Shown: positions 8,827 to 19,622 of the stretch, piece after piece
Layout: each line of letters begins with the position of its first letter
Numbering within the stretch: the first letter of the stretch is position 1
NCBI GenBank assembly: GCA_900073065.1
Contig: FJOG01000028.1
Coordinates: 524,800-558,660 of the forward strand
DNA length: 33,861 nucleotides
DNA from: Phialocephala subalpina
Lineage: Eukaryota; Ascomycota; Leotiomycetes; Helotiales; Mollisiaceae
Direction: 5' to 3'
The notes under the pieces: generated by a model
Told to the model about the DNA's origin: nothing
What the model saw: the letters and a program-made list of their open reading frames with translations, nothing else
The model's database searches: none
Translations under genes and position numbers: made by a program

Positions 8827-9900
8827 TCAAACAGGAGTGTGTAACAAGATAGTCCCGCATAACTCCCCGCCCAAAGCAATAGTGGCACTGGATTTCAACG
8901 TTCCAAGTCGCAGAAGTAGTGCGTGCCATGAACCACGTTTCAAGGTAGCGCAGTTGACCGTAAATTGAGTGAGTGTCTCCTGGTGATTGCTAATAATATT
9001 GAATATTTCTTGTTCTGATGCTGACACATCCGTCAAATGGAGCACACGCAATTTTTGCCAGCGGATCTCCACGACAATGTCCAGAAGGGAAGACGCCCAT
9101 CCTTGAAAATTAAGTGAAAGTTCAATAAGATTGGGGAATGCTAAAAGAAATTTCCGAGCCATATCATGATTCTGACTAGTACCAAACGATTCGATTTGTA
9201 AGACCTCAATACTCTGGAGTTGATAATGGACCGGTGGGGTATCAAGCATTGCGGAATTGAAAAGGCCAGTAATGCTCAAAGTTTTGACCTTTTGAAACTG
9301 GTTGTTGAAAGCCAAGAGGAACTTTTGGAGACTTGGAGTTACATCGTAGTTGATCTTTGGACTCATCCATATTTTTTTTTGCAATTCATATAATTGTGGT
9401 TTGCGCGATGGGTTCCATGCGCAAGTCTCCATACTACCGATGTCTACCCATCGGAGATTGGGAAGACAAGACAAGATGTTGAAGATGTCAGCCACATCAT
9501 CATAATATCTTCGTGAGAGTTCTTGTTCTCTGAATTTCGAGTACTCCTCGAACGCTTTCTCTGCAGCGGTGTCGTTCGTAGAATGAAGCCTTGTTGCATT
9601 TGATCTATCGTTGCCACGGAAAAGAAGAGGGTGTCGGGCCCAATCTCTTCTCGAGAAGCATATCGGCCAGGTCCCGTAAAGAAATGTAATTTTCCTCGTA
9701 TTATTCGCTATGTCAGAGCAGAGTAGAAGAGCTTTGAATCTCTTTATACATTCGACGGTGTCAACAACTGATAGCCCATTCTGAGGAATGAAAGATAGCC
9801 CAGCGCTGGCACATTGACGACTAACTAGACGAAAGTTCTTAAGGTCTTTGATATGAAGTCGCGATGCAATAGCAATAAGAATCTCCGCGGGGACCTCCAT
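8827..9900 (-). CDS. F-box protein
   Basis: This is a single exon of 357 aa. The start is ATG at 9900-9898; the frame extends six codons upstream but only from a TTG. The stop is TGA at 8827-8829. The N-terminus (about residues 1-45: VPAEILIAIASRL, LKNFRLVSRQCASAG) matches the F-box pattern, with the Pro near the start and the LxxFRLVSR helix. F-box proteins recruit substrates to SCF ubiquitin ligases through Skp1. The rest contains spaced hydrophobic strands (VKTLSITGLF, IEVLQIESFG, LIELSLNFQG, LRVLHLTDVS) that look like irregular leucine-rich repeats, a common substrate-binding arrangement. The substrate cannot be inferred. The gene is codirectional with the recombinase, 400 bp downstream of it. 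Confidence 0.8.
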   Translation of the reverse strand: MEVPAEILIAIASRLHIKDLKNFRLVSRQCASAGLSFIPQNGLSVVDTVECIKRFKALLLCSDIANNTRKITFLYGTWPICFSRRDWARHPLLFRGNDRSNATRLHSTNDTAAEKAFEEYSKFREQELSRRYYDDVADIFNILSCLPNLRWVDIGSMETCAWNPSRKPQLYELQKKIWMSPKINYDVTPSLQKFLLAFNNQFQKVKTLSITGLFNSAMLDTPPVHYQLQSIEVLQIESFGTSQNHDMARKFLLAFPNLIELSLNFQGWASSLLDIVVEIRWQKLRVLHLTDVSASEQEIFNIISNHQETLTQFTVNCATLKRGSWHALLLRLGTLKSSATIALGGELCGTILLHTPV

Positions 9901-10301
9901 GCCAGCCGAAGTGATCAAACCTCAAAACAGCATTGCCTTCTATTGCTTTCATATATAACACAGAGCGGAAATTGAGAGGGACATGTCCATACTATCAGGA
10001 TTTGTATATTTCAGAATTAGAATTCGAAGATCCTTGAAAGAAGCATTCACAGTTTAGGGCTAGTGGCGCATCGCAGCACGGGCCGAGCCGTGTCCCGCCG
10101 TTTCGGCATTAGGGATGTACGGCCATCATTGGTTGCTTGTGGGAATCTTGAGTATCATGGGGCGCTTTCGGAGCAAGGATTCGCGATCATGAAAATAGAC
10201 AGCATTCAAGACTCAAATTGCAAACGTCATCTTTGATTGTTCAGATCAATCGCATTCTAATCTAATCTAACTTGGTCCCGAACAAGGAATCTTGCTCAAA
10301 C
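9901..10301. other. Intergenic, no gene
   Basis: Promoter side of the F-box gene and 3' side of the recombinase. A short hairpin-capable block, cacgggccgagccgtg, lies at about 10078-10093. Nothing else is visible. Confidence 0.4.
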
Positions 10302-12809
10302 TCACAAACATTCTATGACTTCTGGTATCGCGTATTCATTGAATATTCGGGGTTGAATATCCTTGGGTTTTTTGAACATGAACTCTAAGTCTTCATGCAA
10401 CAACCGCATCAAGTTGGTCTCCAAACTACCCCTGTGGGCAGGGCAAATTTGGTTGTTACAAACCTTCCGTCTAGTTTCCCGTAATCTATGCTCCGCTTGC
10501 CAATGGTCTGTAAGAAATTGCTTGGAATGGCATGGTCTGAAATGCTTGATGCAGTCCCCATAAGGGCAAGGTGGCGTCGCCAGCAGCGCATGGGTCTCTG
10601 GTAGAGTGCCGGTCTCCGGTAGCTTGCCGGCCGCTGGCGAAACTTCATCTTCCCGTGATCCGGAGAATGTCTCAGTTTCCTTCAGATCAAAGATAGTCTG
10701 ATACTTCGTTGGTGATTTCGTGAGAACTGATAACTCGCCGTTGACTCTACCCAGTCCCGAATGGAGCCCACAGGCTCCTATACCACACTTTCTGCAGGTT
10801 CTATCTTCCGGTGGAGTGTAGTCCTCAGTGTCATATTCTAATGTAGTGTCACTCTCCCAACCAGATTTCGACAATCCGCGAACTTTTTTTGAAAATTTGG
10901 TCGCTGAGCGTCCTGGATTTGACTTTGGCTGTCTCGAAACCTGGGAAGTGCACATTGTACGGATAGCACTTATCAACATCGAATGACGAGTATGTGGAGG
11001 CATAGCAGGCGACTTGTACATCAAGTCAACAACTCGCGCTCTACATGGGCCAAGCTCCTCGTTGGTTTTTTGGAGTTCATCTGGTTCATCTGGTTCATCG
11101 ACGACCAAAGACCCCTCGGTCTGGAAATACTGTGTCCGAAGATTCTTCAGAGCTATCTTCCTAAGCCTTTGTCTTGCCACGTCCAAGTTGTTTTTCGCGG
11201 CCTTGTGGGCGTCTGGAGTGGCGGCCATTCGGCGTTGCTGCACAAGCTCGTTGATTTCCTTAGTCTGTACCACAGCATGGTGGAGATTTGGTGGGAGGCG
11301 TTTGGGAGCCCCACGGCGTAGATTGTTTGAGACTCGAAGACGCTGCAGCTTTCCAATCTCTGAAGTATGCATCGGCTGTCTCTTAGCCAAGGATTGAACA
11401 TCAATTCCAGAGATAGTACTGGCATAATATTTTTGTAATACATTTGGCGCCCTCTGTCCCAAAATCTTTCCAGCCTGGGCAGGAGCAGCAGCAACTGAGA
11501 GTGTGTCAGTCGATTGAGGAGGGAGTTTAGAGGAATTCAAAGAAACTAACCGCAAATGAAGTTTACACAATTCCGTCTAATTGCATATTCAGTTGCAGGG
11601 ATTTCATACCCCATTCGAAATTGAAGACTGATGACTTGTTCGTGACAACCGCTGTATGTCCACGCCTTGGTCTGCCGGTCTACATGCCCAGCGGTGCGAA
11701 GGACAGGAATGCCCTTTATCGAATCCTTCAATTTGAGCTCAAGGAGTTCACTTCGTATAGGTTCGTCGCAGTACCGGATTGCAGCTCCCATATCGCAGAA
11801 GGCGTCGTCTAACAAGGCCATACCGAAGGCGAGTGCTACAGGGCAGAGGTGAGGATTGGTGGTGTCTTCCCTCAATTTAAGAACTACATGTCCACTAATT
11901 TTGGGTTAACTGTAGTTGCAAGTCTTAAACACACATAAAACTCACTTCTCGCTGTCGTCGTATCGCATGCCTTTCATAAGCTTGAAATCAACCATCAAAA
12001 TTTTGGTAGGCGGACCCCCATCTGGATCTTTTTCGAGGAAAAATTGTAGGTCCTGCGAACGGTCAGGTTTGGGTACAAGAAAGGTAGGTGAGCATACTTT
12101 GTATGTTAGAGCCTCATTGCTATTCCGGTAGCCATCTGAGACAACGACACACCCTGGACGTGCCGCTGTAAAGGTAAGAAGAAGCAGATAGAATGCAATT
12201 TGTACCCTTGTCCTCTCATAATAGAACCAGCGATCATCTTCAGCCCAGAGGAAGTGAATTTGCTCCTCGACGTCTTCACAGCTTGTAAGCGGTTTGGGCC
12301 GAGACTTATTACTGAGGTTGTACATCGATTTCAATTCGATCTTGATGTACTGTCCCATGTTTAAACATCATTAATTTCTTGCTTTGAGACAAGCGCCTAC
12401 ATTGACCAATTGATGGCACATGGCCGTGGGAAGTTCAACCCCATGCCTGTTCTGAAGACCTGTCTTCAAGCGCCATACGTAAACCTCAAGGGACTGTTCC
12501 GATAGACGTTCTCCCAGCAATCCAGGACGCTCAGCGACCAAATTTTCAAAAAAAGCTCGCAGATTGTCGAAATCTGGTTGGAGATGTGGTTCACCGATGG
12601 CAGTCTTGTACCTGAGTTTCGTGTTAGCTCGATGCTAGATTCTTGTGTGCTTGAACTCACTCGTCCCAGTAACGGAGGACGATCTCGCTGTTAGACTTTG
12701 TTGGAGGTGCGTTGAATTTGGCGGAAGGTTTGACGGATTTTACTTGAGCTGCTCTTGCTCTCAGCTCTTCCTGGGTGCGTCGAACTATCTTTGGGCGGAA
12801 CTTGGTCAT
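10302..12809 (-). CDS. DUF3435 tyrosine recombinase, Starship captain-like, C2H2 finger at the C-terminus
   Basis: I model six exons: 12809-12661, 12611-12401, 12349-12098, 12052-11946, 11870-11551 and 11494-10302. They total 2232 nt and 743 aa; all introns are GT-AG (45-75 nt) and all phases agree. Residues 1-120 form an N-terminal helical region. TFTAARPGC (Arg184) corresponds to the first catalytic Arg box. EYAIRRNC (Arg338/339) corresponds to the second Arg box. KILGQ...KYYAS (Tyr369/370) corresponds to the C-terminal nucleophile box. LMKG in exon 4 and NPHLCPVALAFGMALLDDAF are typical of DUF3435 ('FluG domain') proteins. Cys pairs near 580 and a C2H2 finger at about 656-682 (C656, C661, H677, H682) end the protein. 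The family includes Starship captains, which excise and insert giant elements. The usual His of ILGH is Gln360 here, so activity is uncertain. Stop TGA 10302-10304. Confidence 0.85.
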
Positions 12810-12916
12810 ATTGAAGCTTGTTGACGACGGTCAGGGGCCAACTTTCTGGGCTGACTGGAGCCATGTAGACATATGAGTGCGTCTAGGGCTCTCATCACTC
12901 GGCACGTGAACTTTGA

Positions 12917-13416
12917 ATGAGAATTAAGAAACCCTTGCCAAGACCGAGAATCAATGGTTCTAAGAAACCGAACAGGGGATCGCAGATTTCAGGTTTCTCG
13001 GTTTACTGGAAGTTGTTTGATGGAGTCATCGGATTCCTGGATCCTGCCAATATTGACCATGCACGTATCACACTTCAAAAGAGCCATGTTGACTTGAGAC
13101 GCATGCTCTGGGGGTCCGGAAGTTCGAGCCTGCAGCTTCGGAGGTTGTAGACTTCTCTGAACAGGTAGCAGAGATATTGGAAAGCCCAGTTACTTTCTGG
13201 GGGATGAGTTGCCGGGATGCCGCTCTTGGATTGGGGATGCTAGAAAGCTGGAATGCTGATATCCCCAGAAGCAACAAGGCTGAAGCTTTAGTAGCCGCAG
13301 CCTTCTTTCCAGCCTTGCCGTCGCGTGGGTGTGCGTGCAGGGCTGCTAGCGTCTTGGCCTACACTGAAGCAGCCTGGAAAAAGGTGTCGCTAAACTTTCA
13401 GGCTCTCGAGCCCTGA
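12917..13416 (+). pseudogene. Frameshifted gene remnant, divergent to the recombinase
   Basis: Two plus-strand frames look like one protein. Frame A (from 12917) ends in FLDPANIDHARITLQKSHVD and LRRMLWGSG. Frame B continues from about 13120 with FEPAASEVVDFSEQVAEILE, then SPVTFWGMSCRDAALGLGML, and stops at TGA 13414-13416. The switch falls near a G5 run (13110-13114), and no GT-AG intron fits in the small interval. A one-base indel or a sequencing error would explain it. The 5' end is not defined. I do not recognise the family. The stop overlaps a short ccctgaagcg tandem repeat (13411-13436). Confidence 0.42.
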
Positions 13417-15846
13417 AGCGCCCTGAAGCGCCTGAATAATTTCGTGTTCGCCGCTGAGAAAATGAATGATGAGGGTTGAGGGTCAAGTATTCCAGCCTTC
13501 AAAGGCTCAGTCGCCTCTATCAAAGCCCTAATCACATCTCTTACGCTGATAGTTTCCTCGTTCATGAGACGGAGGCTCGTTCGTGAGACTGAGTTAATAT
13601 GAAGGAGGGTGGTTTTGTGGTAGCCATATACACGATGTAATCTTAATTCTTAATTTACAGTATATTTCAGGCGTTATATATAACTCGTTCCAACCACATT
13701 GCTCTCAGATGATCTGAAATCACGTGATCTAATCGCGAGACGGAGCAAAACCCCCCGAGGTGAGTCCTAATTAGGGAAAAATCGAAGGCGTGCGTAGTTT
13801 ATACCACTAAACCACAAACGCTTTTCTGATTGGATGGAAGCACATTTTGTCATTTAAATCTATAAAGATATTTGAAGATTGTCTGCAAGGTCCCTTTGTG
13901 GGTATCCACTTGCTTTTGGCGAGTCAGGGGGTGTATGGGGAAGGTGTAGCCGAGGGGAGGTTCGAGCACTTGCATCTATTATAGATTTACGTTGTTGGGT
14001 TACACACTTCAAGATTTTGATCGATATAGTCAAAAGGTTGGGAAATAGAGCACTCATTTCTGGCCGAAGCTTGCAACTTGAGTAAACGTCCCTCCAACCC
14101 CGCGACTCCATGACTGTTTATGAGACACTGTTTCTTCATGTCGAGACTCACTTCTCCTGCTCTCCTCAAGTATTCTTAAATTCTCCTCTTTTGATGGCCT
14201 ACGGTCTTCTTCATTGTCTTTACCTTTCGATCGACAAGTGTTGTTCTTTGGAAAGTCGGTCTGCAGGCAAGCGAGCCCCCTAAACCCTAAGCGCTAAGGG
14301 AGCCAGCATCGTCCCAAGTAGCAAGCCCCAAAGCTGAGATCCTGAGCTCTACCAAAGCTGTACCTGCATATGCCCAGGAAGGTTGGAAATCATCATCACA
14401 TTTTATAATTTCCATCCTACTTACAAGCTGGCCATTGAAAATCGAGGAGTGCTCAAACAAATCCGAGATCTGCATTTCGTCGCGGGAACTAGATCTTAGC
14501 TCGACAAGTCAGAAGCTAAAGAGCTTCTAGCCCTCAATGATGATGTTCTCTTCCACTCTCATTCGTGAAACAGGCGAATGCAATGCACCTGTGGAGATCT
14601 AGTGTACTGCGCTGCCAGGTCTGAAGATATGACTTTACGAGTCTGCTCTATGAAATTTCTGGAACTCGATCTAAGTGCCATGGAGGAGAGATGTCAAGAG
14701 TTGTTACAGACTCGTATTTGATCGCGAATGCGAAGTTGATGTTGTCATCGACTTTCCTGCAAGTGCTGCGAGTAAATCATTGAGAACGTTGGCTGCAACG
14801 ATGATTCTGGCGATAGCGTGTATGATTGCTAAGGGGATTTATCGAAGTATTGAGTTGTTGCAGAGGTGGTAGGGGTACTTGAATACTCATGAGGTGTACG
14901 TGATGGGCTCTACTGGAGTCTGTAGCTGAGAGAGGTTCTCTTCTTTCACCGCTTGGCAGTACTGCCAGTCAAAAACAGTCCGTGCCAAGATGGCCTCAGC
15001 GCTCGGACCTCTACAGTCCACAACCAACTTTTTAACGGCCTGTGTTCGTCTACCCAACAACTTATCAACAACCTCTATCATTCCACTACCTTTAATGCCT
15101 CACCTTCGGTCGGCGTTTATTACTGGGTGTGCCAAGCACAAAAATCCACCAAACAACGTGAGCTGCGGTCATGCCATTTGTCTTGGCCTCACACGCGCAG
15201 TCACGGGCAGGTTGCCAAGTATCTTGGTCACACTCACCGACGAACCTCATTCTTGTTCCGCAACGAGCTTTCCAGGAATATAACGACGCAAAGTTCCTTA
15301 CTTGCGATGGCGATGGCAGAATTCAATCGCAGTCTCCATTCTTATATCTCGCTGGACCTGATCCCATTGCTAGCCGCACTCATGAATAACAATGATCATA
15401 CCTTTCCTTGCATGGCGCGCTCTTCAATTGCAAGTTCATGCTGAATTACAGTGTTATTTTTTCGCTGCTCTTCAATTTCTACTGCTACGAAGTATCTGGC
15501 AGGAACTGCGTGCGTTTCTTTACCCCTCTTACTGTATGCCAAGTGGAATTCAACCTCACGGCTGCCCTCTATCCGCGCTCCTGTCCTTGGCATGCTCGTC
15601 TTGGCACTGCCAAGCCAAGTCACAATATGCGACTTTGCATATGAATTGAAGCCTTGTCGCCTCTCAGCCATGACAGGAAGAAGACGTCTTTGAACTCAGG
15701 TTTGTCTAATGTTGCTAAGAACAATGTTCTTGGCGATTGTGGCTGTAAGATGCTCTATGGTCGATCGCCTATAACTATCTGTGGACCTCGAGATGCACCT
15801 GCAAGTGCCTTCTACCACTAGTCTCGTGTAATTTTCGGTTATCAAT
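13417..15846. other. 2.4-kb stretch with no supported gene
   Basis: Frames of 60-160 codons occur on both strands, especially from 14950 to 15700 where they overlap each other. None has coherent protein composition, splice signals or a recognisable motif. The stretch separates the repeat-rich accessory half from the core-like half and would contain the 5' end of any element led by the recombinase. Confidence 0.5.
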
Positions 15847-17575
15847 ATGTCGTTGAATACCATCAATGTCTTTGAAATTCTTCAGTCCTTAAACTACACT
15901 GCCAATTGCGCGATTGCCATCCCATGGATGGAGTCTCAAGCTAGGAAGGGCCTCAATCGGTCTCTCCCTACAAATGACTCCCTCAATACTCTCTTCCTTC
16001 GATCAACCCTACCTCCCGATCTTCCAGCAACCAAAGACATGGAACTCATTGACCTTTACAATTACCTTGACCGTGCGAGTCCTCATGTTTGGGCGGAGAG
16101 TGCTATTAAATCCATTCAAACGGAATGTATTGCCCCAGCCCTAGACAAAGCACTCCACTTCGAGGACCTCGACCTTACACAAAACTGCACCGCGACTGCG
16201 GCATATTACGCCAATTCGATATGCGCAGTTAGTGGTCCAAAGCACCCTACCTCAGGATCCGGGTTAGGCTGGATTGTGAATAGTTTAGGGGAATTCAAGT
16301 GGATCACGGCCCTATCACCGCCTTCTCAAAATATTACTAGTACCCCTGGGCTTTCGATGCTTCGAAACGCCTTACCGTCTATGTTCAAAGATTTGTCTGA
16401 TGATGAGTTGAAGTTATGGGCGGGGTATTCTGTACCAGACACCAGGGTTTTCAACAACGGGTCACAAATTGCTGCCGCGTGCCGCAAATGCATGCCCGAA
16501 CTTTGTCTAGCTGCTGCTTTTACTGGTAATCCTGATATAGCAGGACCGGGAGTAAGTGTATCTCATGTTCAATGATTTATAGAATGCCAGGATTCTGACA
16601 ACAAATAGGCGATTGTCTCTTACCTGATGGGGGCTTTCTTGGTGATTCTCAGCGTTATTTGCTGGGGGCTTGGAAAAGTTGCTGATTTTAGTCATATCCC
16701 GTCCATGTTACCTTGGTATATGGCTGCCAAGAACACCAGAGGAGTTCTAGCTGGCAGTGCCATGGGATTGTCCTTCTCCCTGAGTGTCGCACTCTTGTTT
16801 ATGGAGTTTACAAACCTTGCCGACGACATTGGCTCCTACTATCAACTTAACATTGCGATGAACGCCACCTTCATTACCCTGAACTCGCTTCTGGTCTTTG
16901 TCAGCATCAACTACCGTCTTTTGGAGATATTTGGGACCGAATTTGAACGACTAGCCATCGCCGCCTGTTGCGTGACTGACGGCCTTTTTGTCCTTGCTAC
17001 GTTTGCGCTGGTTTTCACTATCAAGGATAAAGGCTTTGAGTTCGGGGACACACCTTGTTTTGAGGATCGGCTTGGAACCAAGGTGTTTAACAACCCGCTA
17101 TTTTACAGCTTGACCTTTTTCGTTCCCGCCATCTTAGCAAGAATTGTCGTATTTGTCACAATCGTGCTCAAACGCATCGATTCAGGGACCTTGCTTCCTC
17201 GTCGACTACTACCTTATGCAAAATCCTCCTCTACTCAAAAATTGGATGGATTTATCAGCTCCCTAGAAGAAAACTATCAGTCTTGGTATTCGACTCTCAC
17301 CCACATCCACCTCTTCATCGCTTTCTTATGCATATTCTCGCTATGTTTCGAAGTAGCATACATGTTTCGACTGCGAGACGCGATGAAAACAATTGGAGGA
17401 AATGCATGGTCTGAGGGCCCAATGGGGTTTGGGCAGGTCCTCGCTCTTTTGGTCTGGATGCCTGTCATCATGGTGTTCGTATTTTCACTGGGTAACACTC
17501 ATCCCCTTGATTGATGTTGAAGAGGTACTGACACCGTTAGGTGACGAATACCTCAAGCGTAGAAGTACTTGTTAA
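15847..17575 (+). CDS. Seven-TM membrane protein with a large N-terminal lumenal/extracellular domain
   Basis: There are three exons: 15847-16551, 16609-17491 and 17541-17575, giving 540 aa. The introns are 57 nt (GTAAGT...ATAG, phase 0) and 49 nt (GTAACA, TACTGAC branch site, TTAG). The second intron matters: without it the protein would end in NTHPLD instead of LGDEYLKRRSTC. Residues 1-235 have paired cysteines and several N-x-S/T sites (such as NYT, NCT, NIT, NGS), so they are probably exposed and glycosylated. A CRKCMPELC stretch and GNPDIAGPG lead straight into TM1. Seven hydrophobic segments lie at about 237-257, 279-301, 316-336, 350-372, 398-421, 466-488 and 508-529. I have seen this Cys-rich then GNPD junction in other uncharacterised ascomycete 7-TM proteins. 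The topology would suit a receptor, but no ligand or function is known. Confidence 0.82.
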
Positions 17576-17923
17576 AATTATCACCGAAGAAGTCAACGCA
17601 GTTTTGGCGCCTTGATGATTTCAATGAACTCTACAGTGACGACAAAAGTGTTTCCTGGCTGATCTCTGTGTTGTTCAATCATGGGAAATGCCCAAAAGCT
17701 TTCATTTTTCCAAATCGGGAAACAGCAGCTTCAGGGCACTACGTGCTCCAAGTCGAGTCGCGACTTCCCTTTCGGAAGGAGCGACCACCCTCAACCCTCA
17801 ACCCGATCATCCTTCCAAGAGCTGGCCTCACCATCACATCACAACATCATCTCCATACATCCTTCCACCGACCATTCATTTCCATCCAACTAGGGCAACC
17901 GCACTCGTTCAACCTCCGCAAAT

Positions 17924-19207
17924 ATGGCTACAACTTTACCCCTCTATGAGAAGTTCATTGGGATCAAGCTTCCCGACACTCCCTATATGGGACCTATGTG
18001 GAATGGCGCATATCACGCACAAGGCGCTGACCTTCCCAGGTCGCTTCACCCTGTCTTCAATCGAGTTCAAGTCTATCGCAGACGTCGCAAAGGATCAACC
18101 GCATCAGACGGATCATGCTATCGACACCCAAAGATGGAAGCTTCGCAGGTTGAAAAGCTATTTTCTCGCCGCAGAAGCGCCTCATATCCGCCTGTGACAG
18201 CCAGATCCAGAGCCACAATCAGAAAGCGAGGCATGAAAAGGTTCACGAAGCCCATCCCGCGGCAGCCGAAACCCGAACCTACAGGTCTACCATCTCTCCC
18301 TCCTAAAGCGATATCCAACATCTTCTGCTACTTCACCTCATCCACCATTCTGATTCCTTTGTTTCCTAAAACGACCGCGAAGGAGGGGTACGATCAAGAT
18401 TTGAACGAGATTCGTACTTTGATGGAGATATTTGGTGAGACGAGGATTTGGGCTCTTGATACGAAGGATGCTTGTTGTCCGTATTGTGTCGAGAGGATGA
18501 ATTATCTGGAGCGGCATTGTGAGTGGGAAACCAGGCTCAAGACGAAGTGTTTCCGGAACGTCTTCATGCGAGTCAATTGTCGGCATCGGGTTGTTTCTTC
18601 GCTTCAGAAGAATGGTGTAAGCATCTTCCTCTCCTTAGCATGCATGAGCTAACAGACAAGATAGGATTCGTTGAGATTCGACATACCTGTAAGTGCATTC
18701 AAGAAAGAGAGATGACAAGCCACTGACAACAAACAGTGTCGAGAGGATGAATTATCTGGAGCGGCATTGTGAGTGGGAAACCAGGCTCAAGACGAAGTGT
18801 TTCCGGAACGTCTTCATGCGAGTCAATTGTCGGCATCGGGTTGTTTCTTCGCTTCAGAAGAATGGTGTAAGCATCTTCCTCTCCTTAGCATGCATGAGCT
18901 AACAGACAAGATAGGATTCGTTGAGATTCGACATACCTGTAAGTGCATTCAAGAAAGAGAGATGACAAGCCACTGACAACAAACAGCGCCCGAGAATAGC
19001 GTGGTGATTTTAGGATTGATGGGATATGAGAGGCTGGAATTGAAGTGGAGAGATGAGAGGAAGAATTGGTTTGAGAGGACTGAAAGTACGAGGTTGTTGA
19101 AGAGGAGGACGGAGAGGAGTTTGGTGCAGAGGAGTGAGGTTTGTGAGGAAATGGGGTATCAGTTGCCGAACAGGTGTCCTGATTATCCAGACGGTTATGA
19201 CTGTTGA
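17924..19207 (+). CDS. Uncharacterised Cys-containing protein interrupted by a 250-bp tandem duplication
   Basis: The ATG at 17924 follows a pyrimidine-rich leader. Ignoring the duplicated unit, three exons give 311 aa: 17924-18614, 18665-18688 (24 nt) and 18987-19207. All phases agree (junction residues NGFVEIRHTSPENS). Intron 1 starts GTGTAAGC; intron 2 is GTAAGT with CACTGAC and AACAG. The early part is Arg/Lys- and Pro-rich. Later come CCPYCVERM, NYLERHCEW and a Cys/Arg cluster, then an Arg/Glu-rich tail ending PNRCPDYPDGYDC. I do not recognise the family. As written, splicing from unit 1 into unit 2 meets an early stop. A splice from donor 18689 to acceptor 18986 skips unit 2 and keeps the frame. 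An alternative frame from 17688 to 18197 overlaps exon 1, so the N-terminal third is less certain than the C-terminal part. Confidence 0.6.
18486..18985. repeat. Perfect tandem duplication, 2 x 250 bp
   Basis: 18486-18735 and 18736-18985 are identical at every base I compared. The unit contains the end of exon 1, intron 1, the 24-nt exon 2 and intron 2 of the gene at 17924-19207. The unit length is the same as that of the duplication at 27497-27996. Confidence 0.95.
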
Positions 19208-19622
19208 AGGTTGACTGTGCAGAAGGGGGTAGGAGGATGTACGATGCTGCTGTGGACCTGGTTAGTTGAACATCGCCCTGATAGAGGCTCGAACATCCAC
19301 CCTATGAACGACTTTCAACTTCTGGGACAATCTCCTTTTCCTAGCTGTTATACCGACCGACAATGAGTCCATACCCAATCTGCCACATTGCAAGACACAT
19401 TGTCCTCGACTCGACTTTTGGAATGAATTCGAACACTAGTCTGAAGGCAACGTCCGTTCTCAAGTCTAAAAGATGTCCACTCGCTTGAGCTCAACCATTG
19501 TCCAACTTGAATTTCGGCATTCTCCATTTGCAAATGCTGTTAACTGTAGGAAACGCTTACCAGCATTGAACTTCGCCAATCCACCTTACACTTTCGGACA
19601 GTAAAATCAGATCCCTTGTTAG
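19208..19622. other. Intergenic between convergent genes, no gene
   Basis: 3' sides of the 17924-19207 gene and the MFS gene. Only a 61-codon minus frame is present, with no support. Confidence 0.4.

Noticed and set aside
13629..13640. A TTAC-N7-A pattern on the minus strand, like the insertion sites reported for some Starships
   Set aside because: Such a short degenerate pattern occurs often by chance, and no matching copy at a left boundary can be seen in this window.
13915..13975. tRNA-like B-box (ggttcgagc) with an A-box-like stretch upstream
   Set aside because: No acceptor stem or cloverleaf pairing could be formed around it.
13860..14111. 83-codon minus-strand frame with an ATG
   Set aside because: No recognisable content and no promoter or splice support.
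14953..15693. Overlapping frames of 60-160 codons on both strands
   Set aside because: They contradict each other, have biased composition, and show no motif or consistent splice signals.
17688..18197. Alternative plus frame overlapping the first exon of the 17924 gene
   Set aside because: It starts inside the leader and does not connect to the conserved-looking C-terminal exons; noted as an uncertainty in that gene.
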